Shown here piece by piece: positions 37,701-49,420 of a stretch of DNA of 64,000 nucleotides. Source of the stretch: Himantopus leucocephalus. Its lineage: Eukaryota; Chordata; Aves; Charadriiformes; Recurvirostridae. The first letter of the stretch is position 1. Every line of letters begins with the position of its first letter. The notes under the pieces were generated by a model, which saw nothing but the letters and a program-made list of their open reading frames with translations, was not told the DNA's origin and searched no databases. The stretch is from the NCBI GenBank assembly GCA_003993805.1, contig RSEF01000017.1, positions 11,259,424-11,323,423 of the forward strand. The letters run 5' to 3'. The translations under genes were made by a program, and so were the position numbers.

Positions 37701-39172
37701 AAGATGTCCTCATAGCAGTAGGATTTGAGATGTAAACATTCTGGCTTTACAGCTATTTCCTCTCAAACTGTTTACATATTTTCTGTTGTTTTATTGTCAT
37801 TGCCAAGCACACAATGGGATCCGTGCCCCTTCTCTCATCTTCTAAGAAAAATTCTACAGAAGGAGGCCTGAGACCTCTCTCTGTTCCCAGTTCCTGCGCT
37901 CTCCGCAGATCCCCCTCCTTCCCCGGTCCCTTTTGTGTATAACCCGTTCCCGGCGTTCATCTTCCCGCCCCGGTCAGGTCCGGCACTGGGGGGAAGCCCG
38001 CTCGCCGCCCGGTCCCTCCGCAGGCCCGCTGCGCCGCGGGGGCACCTCCGGGGACCGCGCCACGCCGCGGTTCGGTGCTCCCAGCCAGCACCCAAGGAGC
38101 AGCCACACTGAGCTATTTTAATTCTTCCATATGCTGCCCATGTGCTGGCGGAGGGAAAGCTGGAATCCAGTAGTCTTACACTTAGCGCGACTGATACTTT
38201 CTGACAGACTATTTGAAATGATAGAAATACATAAACCTCCTCTTTTTTATGACCTTGTAATAGCTGCAACATATTTCCAGCAAATATTTTCTATAGCAAT
38301 AATAAAAAAGCAATAACAAAAAAATAAATATAAATATAGTTTAAATTCGGAAGAAATCACGCTTCCAAAACCTGGGGTTGGAGCAGTGAAGCAATAAATC
38401 ATGTATCCTTGTGAAAGGAGAAACTTGGAATAGGAAAGTACCACAGACATCAGCATTAAATGTTTATCAACTGGGGTTGTTTGACTGCTTTCCTGTCTCA
38501 CATCTGTACATGGACAGAGCCTGAAACACAGCTCGTATTCGCTTTTGCGTATTTGCTGTCTGCCTGGCGTCTGCTGCCTTGGCTGTTGGGCCGGCACTGC
38601 CTAACTGCCTTATATTTCTGGGTTTTCATGTGGTATTTTGGAATCGCAGCCATACACGCAGGAGTGCTCGAGGTCCCATGTGCCCGCCGGTACTGCGGCG
38701 GTGGTGGCGTGCTCCCGCGTTTCCTCCCCGTTAGCACGAGTTGGTGTGACGCGTCCTCCGTCACCGCAGCATGCTGCGCCTGCGCCGCTCATCCCTGTGC
38801 CACGATGCCGGCCCACGCCAGCGCAGCCCAGGCTGCGTGGGAGCCCGACGAGGGCTGGGGCTGGCCGCACGGGACATGGAAATGCTCCTACAGCACTGTA
38901 TGAACTTCTGGGGTTGTTTTGGGTGGTGGGCCAAAATGTCACGTCCTTCCCCACCGGGGTCGTTTTGGTGGTCTCATAGCCCCTGGCACAGCCTTTGCTG
39001 CCTCACCGGGGACGGGGCTTCCCCTGCCATGAAACCAGAGGAGTTTTACCGTTCTGCTGGAACGCGGCGGGGCACGCGCCCCTTTCTGCTGCGGGGCTTG
39101 GCAGGTCTTGCCTTTGGAGGCTGGAGATGTTCTCACGCCAGAGCACTTCTGTCGAGAGTTGTCCGAGGAGCT

Positions 39173-39173
39173 N
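39173..39173. other. Single ambiguous base without flanking duplication
   Basis: The N lies at the edge of a GC-rich patch. The 20-30 nt on each side share no similarity, unlike the other four N positions. It may be a plain ambiguous call or a minimal gap. Confidence 0.6.
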
Positions 39174-39419
39174 TAAAACTAATCCACAAACAGTAACAAA
39201 CCACCATGAGCAGACAGCGGTGGCTGAGAGATTTGGTAGAGGCCGGACACGAAGATGCTGTACCGTTAAATATGATGTATAATACGTTGCTCATATCTGC
39301 TGCTCTCTTGGCTGTGCGCGGTGGCAAGTGTTGGCTGAAGGAGTTCCAGGAGAGAGCAGTGTACCTCGCCTTCCTTACCAGGCGAACTGCGAAACTGTAA
39401 AATGAAATTGTAGCAAAGA

Positions 39420-40660
39420 GCAGGGTTAATCGATGACGTGGACAAACGCGGTCTACTGAGGAAAAAAGTCGGCGTAGCTTTTGTAGAGCAGGTTGTGCCT
39501 CCGAACGCGGTGAGCAGTCCTTGAGGAAGTCAGAGACCATCTGAATAAGATGATGTGTTTGATACAGCACACTTAGATTTCCAAAAAAGATTTGACAAAG
39601 GCTCATAAAGCAATTAAGCTGTCACAGGATGAGAAGGAGGATCCTCACATGGATTAATAATTGATTAAAAGACAGGAAACAAAGAATAGGAATAATGGCC
39701 CTCCGTTATTAGTAACTAGGTTACTGGTGGAGTTCCAGTGGAACTGGTAGAACCTGCATTGTTCCGCTAATGTGGGGCATGGAAAAGGATGTGAATGCTG
39801 ATGTGACAAAATGTGCTGTTGATACAAAAGAAGTAAGAATAGTGCAAATAAAAGCTGTCTGTGAAGCACTGCGGAGGTATCTCACAATGCTGAGTGACAG
39901 GACAATAAAATGAGAGAGGGAATTCAGTGTCAATGAGTGCAAAATAATATACATGGTGAAAAGCAACGGTAACTATATGTATACAATGACGGGCTCTAAT
40001 TACCTTCCATCAGTCACGAAAAGTATCCCGGAGTCGTCATGGGTAGTTCTCTGAACACTTCAGCTCAGCGCTTAGGAGCAGTCAGAAAGACAAATTGAAC
40101 ATCAGAAATTAGGAGAGGAGTAGAGAACAAACCAGAAAGCATTACTGTGCCAGTCCATAAATCATGATGTGCCCACATCTTAATTGTTTATATTTTTATC
40201 TCAAAAAGGATAATACAGCAGTAAAAGGATACAGAAGTGGATGAGCACGAAAATGGATCAGACATGTGAAATGAGGGGTAGAGGCTAAGGAGAGAAGATC
40301 TTTTCCAGTTTGGAAAAGACAGGTCTGGGTACAAGAGAAGTGTATGTAGTGCATGGGGTAGAGACGGTAAATTGGGAGGGTTTTATCACAGTCGTTCATA
40401 AGACAAGAGCTGTGTGCCCCCAACGCGGTGGGCAGGCAAAGGCTTTTTGAAACAAAAGGGAATTCGTTTTCTCACACAGTGCAATAAATTCTGGAGGTCA
40501 ATGTTACGGAAATCAGAAATTCAAAACTGTTTTGAACAAATGCATGGACCATAAAGGGAGCAGAACAGCTGACAGCGAGCATAACTGGAACCGGGGCTTT
40601 TGTGAGAATTATAGGAGCTCCTGAGAGAGGTAAAGATAGGGGGTAAACGGGATGTAGCAA
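39420..40660 (+). mobile_element. Degenerate CR1-type LINE, reverse transcriptase and 3' end
   Basis: The block follows the CR1 reverse transcriptase downstream in order. At 39567 it reads AHLDFQKRFDK, the LDF-K-FD motif. Near 39810 comes VTKCAVDTK at the position of the catalytic FADD motif, with its first catalytic Asp changed to Val, then ALRRYLTMLSD and EFSVNECKIIYM around 39915. The last 400 nt resemble the non-LTR 3' section (CACAGTGCAATAAATTCTGG; ATGCATGGACCATAAAGGG). Stops and small indels break the frame throughout, so it is a dead copy. It is inserted in sense with the gene. Both edges are approximate, and the subfamily cannot be fixed here. Confidence 0.85.
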
Positions 40661-43600
40661 TGTGTTTTGTTGCAGAGACTAACACTGTAAAATATAGGTT
40701 CAGTTTTAAACCGTTTGGGGTTTTTTGTTTATACTGGTCTGTTTAGGTTTGACGACTCCGCAAACATTAAATATTGAGGTAAGTCTTTCTATAATGCTTA
40801 TTTTACCCTATTAATTAGTTTGGAGATGGAGATGGGGTTTGTTTGGGGTTTTGTTCAAAGCCTCATTCTCTTTTGAAGTGTTAGTGTTTGTTTATTGTGC
40901 AGATTCAACCCCTGACCGTGGTATTCTTCATTGCTATTGAAAGTTAATGGGGGAAAAATTGCATTCCAAACATTTGAACCTGTAGTAGCCATGGCTGAAC
41001 TTAGTTGATCTCTGGTGATCGGTTCAATTTAGTTACGATTTTTAGCCATTAGGCTGGGGCTGAATGATGGTGATTTGGTTGAGGCCAAATGTCTGTAGAA
41101 AATTGGCTGTTTGATAAGAGCCCTGTTATCAGAGGGGGATACTTTCTCATTTACATTTAGATGAGTATTGATTATTTATTTACTCAGAGAAGTGAGATTC
41201 GTTCCCAATCTTATCTCTCTCGTCTCTGCTTGTCAGCAGAAAGAGAGATAGAGCTCCTGACATCAGCCCAAGATAACAGCACTTTGTAGTGAAGATAAAA
41301 GTTGGAATGGGCCTTTTTCTAGTCTTGACTGAAGGGATAAGTTTTAAAAATTAGAACTGATGGGTCATGCTTTCAAAACCCCATTCTGAAGGCTTTGCGG
41401 CTTAAATGGCAACAGAATTGGTTTGTTGTTATGCGGATGGCCATTCGCCTTTTGTAAGAGAGCCACTTAATTTGATTATGCGGTGGGATTCTTCCTGGAG
41501 CACCTTTGTATTGGCCACTGGAAGGCTGTGGTGTGGGTTGGTGTTGTTTCCTCGTTTGTTTGTAATTCCTCATAAAGCTTCCTCTGTGCAAAGAGGTGTC
41601 TTGAGATAACGGAGGACAAAGGCTATCTGTAGGCAGCGCCTACAGCAGTGGTGTGGGTGGTTAAATAGGGATTTTAGGGGAAGGGACGTGTGCCATGGAG
41701 GGTCACCTCCGCAGCTGAGGGGTGCAGAGCAGCTCTGTTGAAGTTAGCCCCGTTCCTCCCCAGCTGCTGCTCTGTCAGGACGCCAAAACAAGTCTAGAAG
41801 AGAAGAATTGCTGTTGCTGGTAGTATTTGCAGCGTGTGGCTTAGGCACTTGCTCCTGCATGCGGGACACTACCAGGAGTGTGGCCCAAGAATGGAGAAGA
41901 CCCAGTGCCTCAGGCCAGCAGGGCTGGTGGAGAAGAGACCCAGCGCTCACGCCCTCCCCGGGGGCCTGCGGTGCCTCTGGGGCCCCGGCAAATCGCCGCT
42001 ACTGTGTGAACAAAAGAGTTTGCTGGCAGGTATAACCACTTCTCTTCCACCATTTTGTGGCCCGTTTCAGACGGCTGCCTGCCTTCCCTCCTTCCTCTCC
42101 GGACACACGGACACTTGTTTCTCCAGCCCTGCTGGCTTTAACCCGGCAACGGTTTCTCTCTCTCCAAACATTTGTGGCAAAATGACAGAGCTAGAATGGG
42201 GGTTGGTGTTCATTAGCTTTGTCTTCTGGGTATTTTGCCCTGGTAACTTCCATTTCAGCGTACTCGCTCCCAGGTTGGTGGTGGGACACGGCACCCATGG
42301 TGTGCCCTCCCCGTGCTCCAGCGAGCAGCGCTGCGTGGCCGCCCTGGGCTGCAGCCCCGGCCCGATGCCGCTGGGTGCGGGACGTGCTCGAGCTGCGGTC
42401 CCTGCCGTCAGCAGGGGGGCTCCGCTTGGGTCGCGGGCCAGGACCGCTCCGTGCCAGGATTTCCAAGGTTTATTTTACGACTGTGCGGAGCGTTTGCATC
42501 AGATTACAGAAATCCATAAAGTCCAGCTTTGGTATTACCACTTCAAATTTTGTTGAAATTCCCAGAGCAGTATTCCGTTAGGAGACCATTAAATTATCTA
42601 ATATTTCTGCTACAGTGACATCATTTGAACTTGTGAGAGAAGTCTGGAAGTAAAACTCCTCCACGGAATCAGCCTAACGTTTTTCATCTGTTGTGAAGTA
42701 GAGGTCAAGTAAATGCGTACAGATATTTAAAATACATTATTTAAGAGTAGATACCATCTAAATAGCCATTTACACTTTTTTTATGAATTTCTTAGTGTTT
42801 TCTGTTTTAAAGGAGTTATCCATGCGGAAGGTTGCCTCGGTTTCTGGTCTGTAGCTCTGTTTCGTTGCTTTATCAGCAACGGTAATACAGTCTTAACACA
42901 ACCTGGATAAAACTGATCACAGAATTCTCAGGTTGCTCCAGATAAAAATCATCCTTTGACATCAGCACGGCGATGTCGAAGGTTGTGATCGCCGATGGCT
43001 CTCCGCAGGATGGCGGGGAGCTTGTTCAGCAGCGCGGGGATTGTTTCTGAGCTGGGCGATGTTCTTTTGAGTGGGTCCAGCTGGTGGGATCAGATCCACG
43101 TGGAGGGAGGATGAACGACTGCTGAGCTCCTGCGTTTAACCTTGTTCCCTTGTTGTCACCTGCTTATGATTCTCTGGTAATTTTAAGGCTTTGGTAGCGT
43201 TGACGTCTGTCCTTTTGCCTTGTCCCACTGTCTCAGAAGGTCCGGGCGAGCCCATCTCTCTGTGCTGGGGCTCACTGCCAGTCCCCTGCGGCAGCTCTGG
43301 CGCAGCACTGAGCCTGTGAAAGAAAATTGTATAAATAGAAATGATTTAGTGGGATAGGTGAAGGTGTGATACTTTGAAAAGTGCGTTTTATGGAATGGAT
43401 GTGCTTGGCTCATCACACAGGTGCCCTGGCTGCGTCCACGCGAGCGGGAGGGAGCAGGCGAGGCGGGGGCTGTCGGGAGCCTGCCCAGCCCGTAACGGTT
43501 CCAAGGGGGGCTGATTCCACCGCTTCCCCCGCTCCGATTTTGAGTGGGTTTGGGGCGGGAGTGGGGGAGAGGCTGCAATGCAGAGCCGGGGAGCCGCGAC

Positions 43601-44619
43601 GCAGCGCTGGGCACTGGCATCGGCAGATCCCCGTCCCAGAGACGGTGGGCTGAGGCTCCGGCGGGGGCAAGAGGAACGCTTGGAGTTGTGGATTTGGGAG
43701 CAGGTTCCAAGAGCAGAGAGACTCGGGTGGGAACCAGCAGTTCTGCTGGCTTTGCCATTGCTGGCTGTCGTTCGGCATTTGGATGTAGTTTGGGAACCTG
43801 CGTAAGGTGCTTCTTACAAACGAACAAAGCAAGCGGGTTTTGCTGTCACTGCTTCTGGTTTTAAGCTTACACCAGTTTTTAAATACAAATTGATTTACCG
43901 CTTTGATATTTGTTTCAATTCAGTGTGTTTTGCTTCTGCCTAACAAGCCAGGCCCCTGTTTATTTAATTTATTTCAAATTTTTAATCACATTTCCAGTAG
44001 CTGGGAGAGGAGAAACCATGGTGCTGGATCTCTTTGCCTTTCCGTTGTTTGTTCTCATGTGAGACGTCGCTGCCGTTTCTTGAGCGCGTCGCCCCGCTGC
44101 ACCTGCGGTGGGTGGTTGTGCCGGACCGGGGGGAGCGGTTGGGCTTCGCTCCCGCGGCCTGCGGAGAGCCTGTGTCTGCTCTGGGAGTCGCCAGGGTCAG
44201 GGGGCTCCGTTTTACGGAGAAATAATATTCCACTTCGGGAGCAGAACGCGCTCGGGTCGTGCGGTGAGGGCTTCACGTGGCTTCTGGGGAGGCGAAATGA
44301 GAAGCCATAATTGAAATTCTACTGTAGTAAATTTAAAATTAATTGGCTAACAAATTCCATTTCTTAGGCATGCCATGTGAGGTTGAAGTATTTAATTTTT
44401 TTATATGTTTTAAATATTTCATCATATACTATCATAGTTCAAAGGCAGGAAACATTCAGAAATATGTAAAGTACTGATAGAGAGGGAATAGATTTCATTA
44501 TTTCAGTTCCAGTTATTTTGTTACATTAAGACCTGGTTAAAGGTGCTTGGCAGCACTTAAACTTTTTCAGCTCTCTGTTTAGTGTTATTTGACCAGATTA
44601 CACAGAAATTACCCAGCTG

Positions 44620-45900
44620 AGAGCTTTGTCTGCGCTTCAGCTCTCGGGTGAGAGCGGGAGCGAGACGTGCCCTGCGCTGCGGGGGGCTGCAGTGAGGGCG
44701 GCAGCGCGTCTGCCCCCACCAGCTCCCGCCTTCCGAGGGGGCTTCTCCTTCTGCCGGGGGTCCCGCGTGGAGCTCAGCCTCCCCGAGTCACCCCTCCCGC
44801 CCCTCGCGCCCTCTCCCGCCCGCTGCTCGCACAGCAGGCCCGGATCTGACGCACAGCCGTTTCCCCTGGTGTTGTGTTAGTGCGTTCTTTTTGTATTCCA
44901 GTTAAGGCATATAGTTTACTGATCCATTCAACTGAAAGATTTTAAAAAAAAAAAAAGCCTAATTTTTGTAAAAACTATTTTTTAGTACATTTTCGGTAGT
45001 TGGAAAACAGTTTTTTTAAGTAGTATCATCTTTCCTTCGGTGATGTGGTTTGAGAAGAAGGACGCTGGCACCTGAACCTTGAAGATCTACAGTTAAATGC
45101 AGTGTATATGAAAGTAACTCATGTGGAGCAACGGCATCTGTACATGCTTATGTTCAATGCAGTTCAATGTCAACAGTGTACAGATCTCTGGAAAAAAAAT
45201 AAAATCCGTCTCTCAATGACCCTTTCTGCTCCTTGCAGCCGTTGAGCTGCTGGGCGATGCTGAGCTCCAGCCGGCACGCCGTCTCCGGTCAGCCGGCAGT
45301 GCCGGCGGCTGCTGCCGGCTAAGGAAATCCCGACCCCACGCTCCGCAGGTGCGGTCTTTTGAGAAATAAAGCACCGTTGGCAGAGGTGGAAATGGCCAAA
45401 TCGGGTGCCACGGAGCTGATTTTCGGGACAAAACACATTCGTACACGAAGGGCTGCTTTCCTTCCCAGGTATTTCTGGGAGCTCTCTGCAGCGTTACCTG
45501 CGCTGCCCGGCTTCCCTTGCCTTCCCGCACCTGCGGAGGTGCGAGTGTCCCCCGGAGCAGCTGTGGCCCCGTGCCGGTGGGGTGATGTGTGGGGGGATGC
45601 ACTGGGGTGCGCGGGGTGGCTGGGGGGGATGGGCCGGGGGTGCCGCAGCCCCGCGCCGGGCTCCACCCCAGACACGTTCGCAGCAGCCTGTCTGCAGTCG
45701 GTGGGAGCCGTGGGGAGGGCAGAGCAAAGGGGAGCAACCACGTCACACTTTGTCCCATCAGGAAAGAGGCCCAGGCAATGCGACGCGGACGTCCACCAAG
45801 GTGTGAGGAGACACCTCTCACACCAGGCAGTTCCGCCGCCTTGCGGCATGGGCAGGGTGTCTGACACGGGCTCATCCAGTGTAGGAATAACACAGAAACG
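44620..45900. other. Paired GC/CpG-rich islands just upstream of the cassette exon
   Basis: Two CpG-rich stretches (44620-44870 and 45220-45900), separated by AT-rich DNA, lie 240-1500 nt before exon 46141-46248. Open frames of up to 271 codons occur on both strands, as expected from few stop codons in GC-rich DNA, and none carries a recognisable domain. An alternative intragenic promoter is possible, but no core promoter element or first exon could be identified. Confidence 0.35.
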
Positions 45901-46140
45901 TTGGACAGAAGCGTGTCGGGCAGCCGTGTCAGAGAGCTGAAGCCGACTGGAATATGTTGTTTTCTTGCACACCGTCCTCCACCTTTGTGCGCTAGGGCCC
46001 TTCCCTTTGGCAAAGAGCTTCGACACATGAACGTCCACCTGCCTTACTTCCAGGGTACGAGTAATCTCATGTTAGTTGAACGTGATAAGCCATCACTTTG
46101 TTAGAAAACAGATGATTTTACAAGTTACTTTATGTTTCAG

Positions 46141-46248
46141 GTCCTCAGTATCGGCTGGAGAAGCAGAGTGAACCTAATGTCCCAGTAGATTTAGACTGTA
46201 CCTTGGAGAGCCAGAGCACTTTGGAATTCTGCCTTGTCCGGGAGAACA
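46141..46248 (+). CDS. MAPKAP1: SIN1 cassette exon: end of Ras-binding-like domain
   Basis: The exon begins GT completing Gly320, then CCT CAG TAT CGG, and ends GAG AAC A before donor GTATGT. It encodes human-equivalent residues 321-355 plus the first base of Ser356: [20 protein letters not shown], then [15 protein letters not shown]. Its length of 108 nt with matching phases means skipping joins G to GT and keeps frame. Residues 321-356 are exactly those absent from a known human SIN1 splice form, so the cassette behaviour is probably shared. The acceptor region is A-rich with a poor polypyrimidine tract compared with the other exons, consistent with optional inclusion. Skipping would remove the C-terminal part of the Ras-binding-like domain. 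Confidence 0.97.
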
Positions 46249-46349
46249 GTATGTTTCCCCTTTTCACTTTTGCTCTTGTAAATTGCTTAAACTCACATAA
46301 GTTATGTATTTTGGATACAAGCTGTACTGTCTGGGCAAGTGAGTTTTGA
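46249..46349 (+). other. MAPKAP1: Read-through tail after the cassette exon donor
   Basis: If the donor at 46249 is not used, the frame continues through Ser (46248-46250) and 32 more codons, starting [17 protein letters not shown], to a TGA at 46347-46349. The product would end just after the Ras-binding-like domain and lack the whole PH domain. PH-less SIN1 forms are known in mammals; whether this exact tail is used here is inference from the open frame and the nearby poly(A) signal. Confidence 0.35.
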
Positions 46350-46561
46350 CGAGACTCTCTTTCCTGAGGCACTTCTCAGTTGTGCCAAAACAATATTCCA
46401 GAGGGAAATGATGGATTTCATACCTTCTAGTAAATAGTCTGCATCCTGTTTATCACTTCATGACTAATCTTTTTCTGTTAAACTCTGCTCTGTAAAGTTA
46501 TGACCAACCCTGAAAAACACTGGAAATGTGAAACTTTTTCTGTTGCAGACGTTGCTTAGTG

Positions 46562-46567
46562 AATAAA
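46562..46567 (+). promoter_or_regulatory. MAPKAP1: Candidate intronic poly(A) signal AATAAA
   Basis: AATAAA lies 314 nt after the cassette exon and 213 nt after the read-through stop. It is followed within 5-40 nt by T- and G-rich sequence (GTGATTGGTCTGC, ATGTTTTGCCGTGTC) of the kind that binds the cleavage factor CstF. Position and context suit premature cleavage and polyadenylation of a shortened SIN1 transcript. AATAAA is common by chance in AT-rich introns, so usage needs transcript evidence. Confidence 0.35.
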
Positions 46568-49189
46568 GTGATTGGTCTGCAATATGTTTTGCCGTGTCAG
46601 TATGGCTCTTAGAGGCACTGATCTTTTTCTAATAGAATTTAAAGAAATTAACCATGCAGATATAACTAGAGCAGTATAATGATTTTTAAAGTGCTAGACA
46701 AATAATCTCTCCAGCTATGCTCAAATATTTTTATTCTGTTACTGTTTTAATGGTCCTAATATTATTTCCTGTTTTATTTCTTTACAAGGAATTATATGAA
46801 ACTTTAAAAAAAAGACATTTAACATTGATTTGTGTTTGTCCTCCATAGCATTTTGGTCCGTCCTTCATTCTTTCCAACAGTCATGCTCTCAGTTCGGGGG
46901 TGTTTTTTTTCATTCCATTTTAATTCAGCTGTAAAAATGTTGATTGTACGAATGAGGAAACCAGGAGCGTTCGTGCTCTCAGCCAAGACCACGCTCAGAG
47001 TGTTTGCTGCAAGCAATCACACTAAGGGCCTTCAAGTAGTAGAAGATATTTTTTTCTTTCTTTACAAAGATTAGACCTTTCAATTTATGCTTTTTGGCTA
47101 TAGCATTTCGTATTTTATCCTAGAATGACAGCAGAGCATCCCCAAAGTACCTCCTAATTCCGGGGGCGAGTAGTAGACTCCTCGGGTTGAGGGAGTAGCA
47201 GAGGGGAGAGGCAGCTGCCAGGAGCTCTCTGGTGGGACGTCAGCGCTGCCGCCAAGATTAAGTACTCACAGTTTTGGCTGCCGTTCTCCACAGAGTAGGA
47301 CTTGCTCCCAAAATATTCTTGATGCTCCTGGTTCATTTCTTCATGAAATGGTTCAAAGAAACAGCAGGAGAGAATGCGGCAGAAGGCAGCAGGGGTGCTG
47401 TGCATGAGGAAGTGCAGCAATTTTAACCTCACTAATCAAGTTGCCCACTTCCACAAGCCAGAATTCCCCAATGTCTGCATCCCGGCTATTATTTTTGCAT
47501 TGATTTTTGATCTATGAAAAGGTGCATGCTAGTCATACTTTCATAGGTTTTGTATGTTTTGATCAAAGATAACTTTTTTTTATCCAGGCTCTGTAGTTAA
47601 ACGTATATTGCATATACTGCATTTTTAACATATTGTCCTCATCTGCAGAGGAATCCATGCTGTGGCTCATAGCTTTATCTACTGATGCTCTTAGCTCTCA
47701 CAAGTGACTAGGTTCAGGTTGCACCATTACTTTAGTAGTAAATCTGTCCTAAGTTTGTAAGTGATTTAGCAGGAGGCATTCAGTCTACTCTGCATCAGTA
47801 GCAAATGCTCCAGGAGAGGCTCAGAGGCCTCGTCTCAAAATAAATGTCAGTCATAATGTTGAGGGAACACTTTTCCCCGTCCCTGAAGTCCTTGTGCAGC
47901 AACTGCTCCTCTTCCCTCCTCGGCGAGAGGACCCAAAAGCACACTGCTCTGCAGAACAGGGCGGGGAAAGGGATAGATCCCGGGGGCTGCGAGTCAAAAG
48001 CACTCTCAGTTTGTGAGCTCTCCGGGCCCTCATTAAGCAAATTGAGGGTGTCCACCTAAAAGTGTGACCTGGAGCCCCGACCTGGAGCCTCAACGAGGAT
48101 GGTGGTTTCCCCGTAAGCCCTGGGGTGGACCCCGAGGGCTCCCCGTGCTCCCACTGGCAGGTGGTGGCTTTTTGTCCTGTTTGTGGGTCTTGTGTTCGTC
48201 AGCCAGCGCCTGGAACGTGGAAACGCGAAGGCAAAACCGGTGCTTTGACTCCGTAGGGTTCAAGAGCAAGTCACTGTTGTAGTTTGTTCAAGGCTGACAG
48301 TAATCTAGGCAAAATAATAAATGCTTACATGAATTCTGTCTCTTTTCTGCCGTGCTATTACCGAGTGTTTTCTGAATTGATACTAACTCAAATAAGGAAT
48401 GCGGGAGAAATCTGCTTATAGTTTCTCCCCCAAAATGGGGTGAATTTAAAGTGATCTTCCATTGTTCCTGCTCGGGGATATATGTGAAACACCCATGCAG
48501 TTAACTCTCCACACGCATAGATGTTCAAGGACAATACAGTATATAAAATCAGTCGTAATTCATGCATTGTACATAGCCTGGTTCCCCCAATACACACTAA
48601 GAAATTGGATTTTGTGGTGCCTAAGGAGCTGTCTTTTGGCATGGCATTAGAATAGAAATATTGATACTTTTGCACTATTAATAAAATAATAGCTTGAAAA
48701 TCCTAACATCAAAACGAAATATTCATTTTGTGCATTTTGTTTTTATTTAAAATATTTTTAGCTTAGATATGGCAGTCAGGAAAAACTCTGTTATAACAGC
48801 TATTATTTTTAAATGTGCTCTTCATAGACTCATATTCATTTATAAATATATATATGTATGATGCCAAACATCTGCTAGTAAAATAGCTGCCAGTTTCCTT
48901 TGGGCAAACAAAGTTTATATTTCAGGGTATTAAATGAAACACAAAATGTTCCATTATTAAGAAATACGTATAGAGAAAATCCGTATCTATCCAACATTTA
49001 CTAATGGCATTCAAACTAATAAACTGTTTCCAGTATGCAGAACTTTTTAACTCGCACTAAGATTTATCTTTGAACTAAAAGCCTGCACTTTGTAATATGA
49101 AATGCTTTTATGTGTAGGAGCAAACTATTCATGGCTAATTTAGTTTTATTCTTACCATCTTACTTCTGGAAAGTTCCTCTTTCTCATTT

Positions 49190-49420
49190 TATCATTAGAT
49201 AGTAATTAGTATTCAAGGGAAATTGGTCTTAATATATTAAAATTGGTTTAGTGCCTTTAGACCTGTACCAAAGCCAATGTCTTATTGGAAAATGTAATTG
49301 GGGACTCTGTGTATGTAATTAATTGTATTACAATTAAGAACTTTCATTAAGCAATATACTAGTACATTAAAGTAATAAGGGACATTTTTGCAATGCAGTT
49401 AACTTTACATTTTGTTGTTT
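49190..49420. promoter_or_regulatory. Candidate conserved non-coding element, AT-rich
   Basis: The block contains many homeodomain-type cores in unique sequence: ATGTAATTAATTGTATTAC near 49313, CAATTAAGAAC near 49331, AATGTAATTGGGG near 49291. A CCAATGTCTTATTGG inverted pair lies near 49276. There is no CpG or simple repeat. It is inferred from texture only. Confidence 0.22.

Larger units (their letters stand above)
27027..46140 (+). other. MAPKAP1: MAPKAP1 intron, 19.1 kb
   Basis: This is the longest complete intron in the window, from donor GTGGGT to a weak acceptor (TACTTTATGTTTCAG). AT-rich stretches (27300-28000, 32500-33900, 36900-37800, 40680-41600) alternate with GC-rich patches: 29290-29640, 34090-34400, 34680-35180, 35800-36110, 37900-38110, 38660-39170, 42260-42460, 43420-43660, 44050-44260, 44620-44870 and 45220-45900. 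It holds a decayed CR1 LINE at 39420-40660, a 16-base A run near 28038, an 11-base G run at 28734-28744, and a TA-rich repeat at 35239-35262. A single N at 39173 is not flanked by a duplication. No exon-like segment with protein similarity was recognised. Confidence 0.88.

Noticed and set aside
41834..42556. 240-codon forward open frame
   Set aside because: Initial hydrophobic-looking stretch and Cys residues are scattered without domain pattern; two other forward frames remain open over the same GC-rich part.
45213..46028. 271- and 239-codon overlapping frames on the - strand
   Set aside because: They overlap each other and a 193-codon forward frame in a CpG-rich patch; stop codons are rare there in all frames and no protein family is recognisable.
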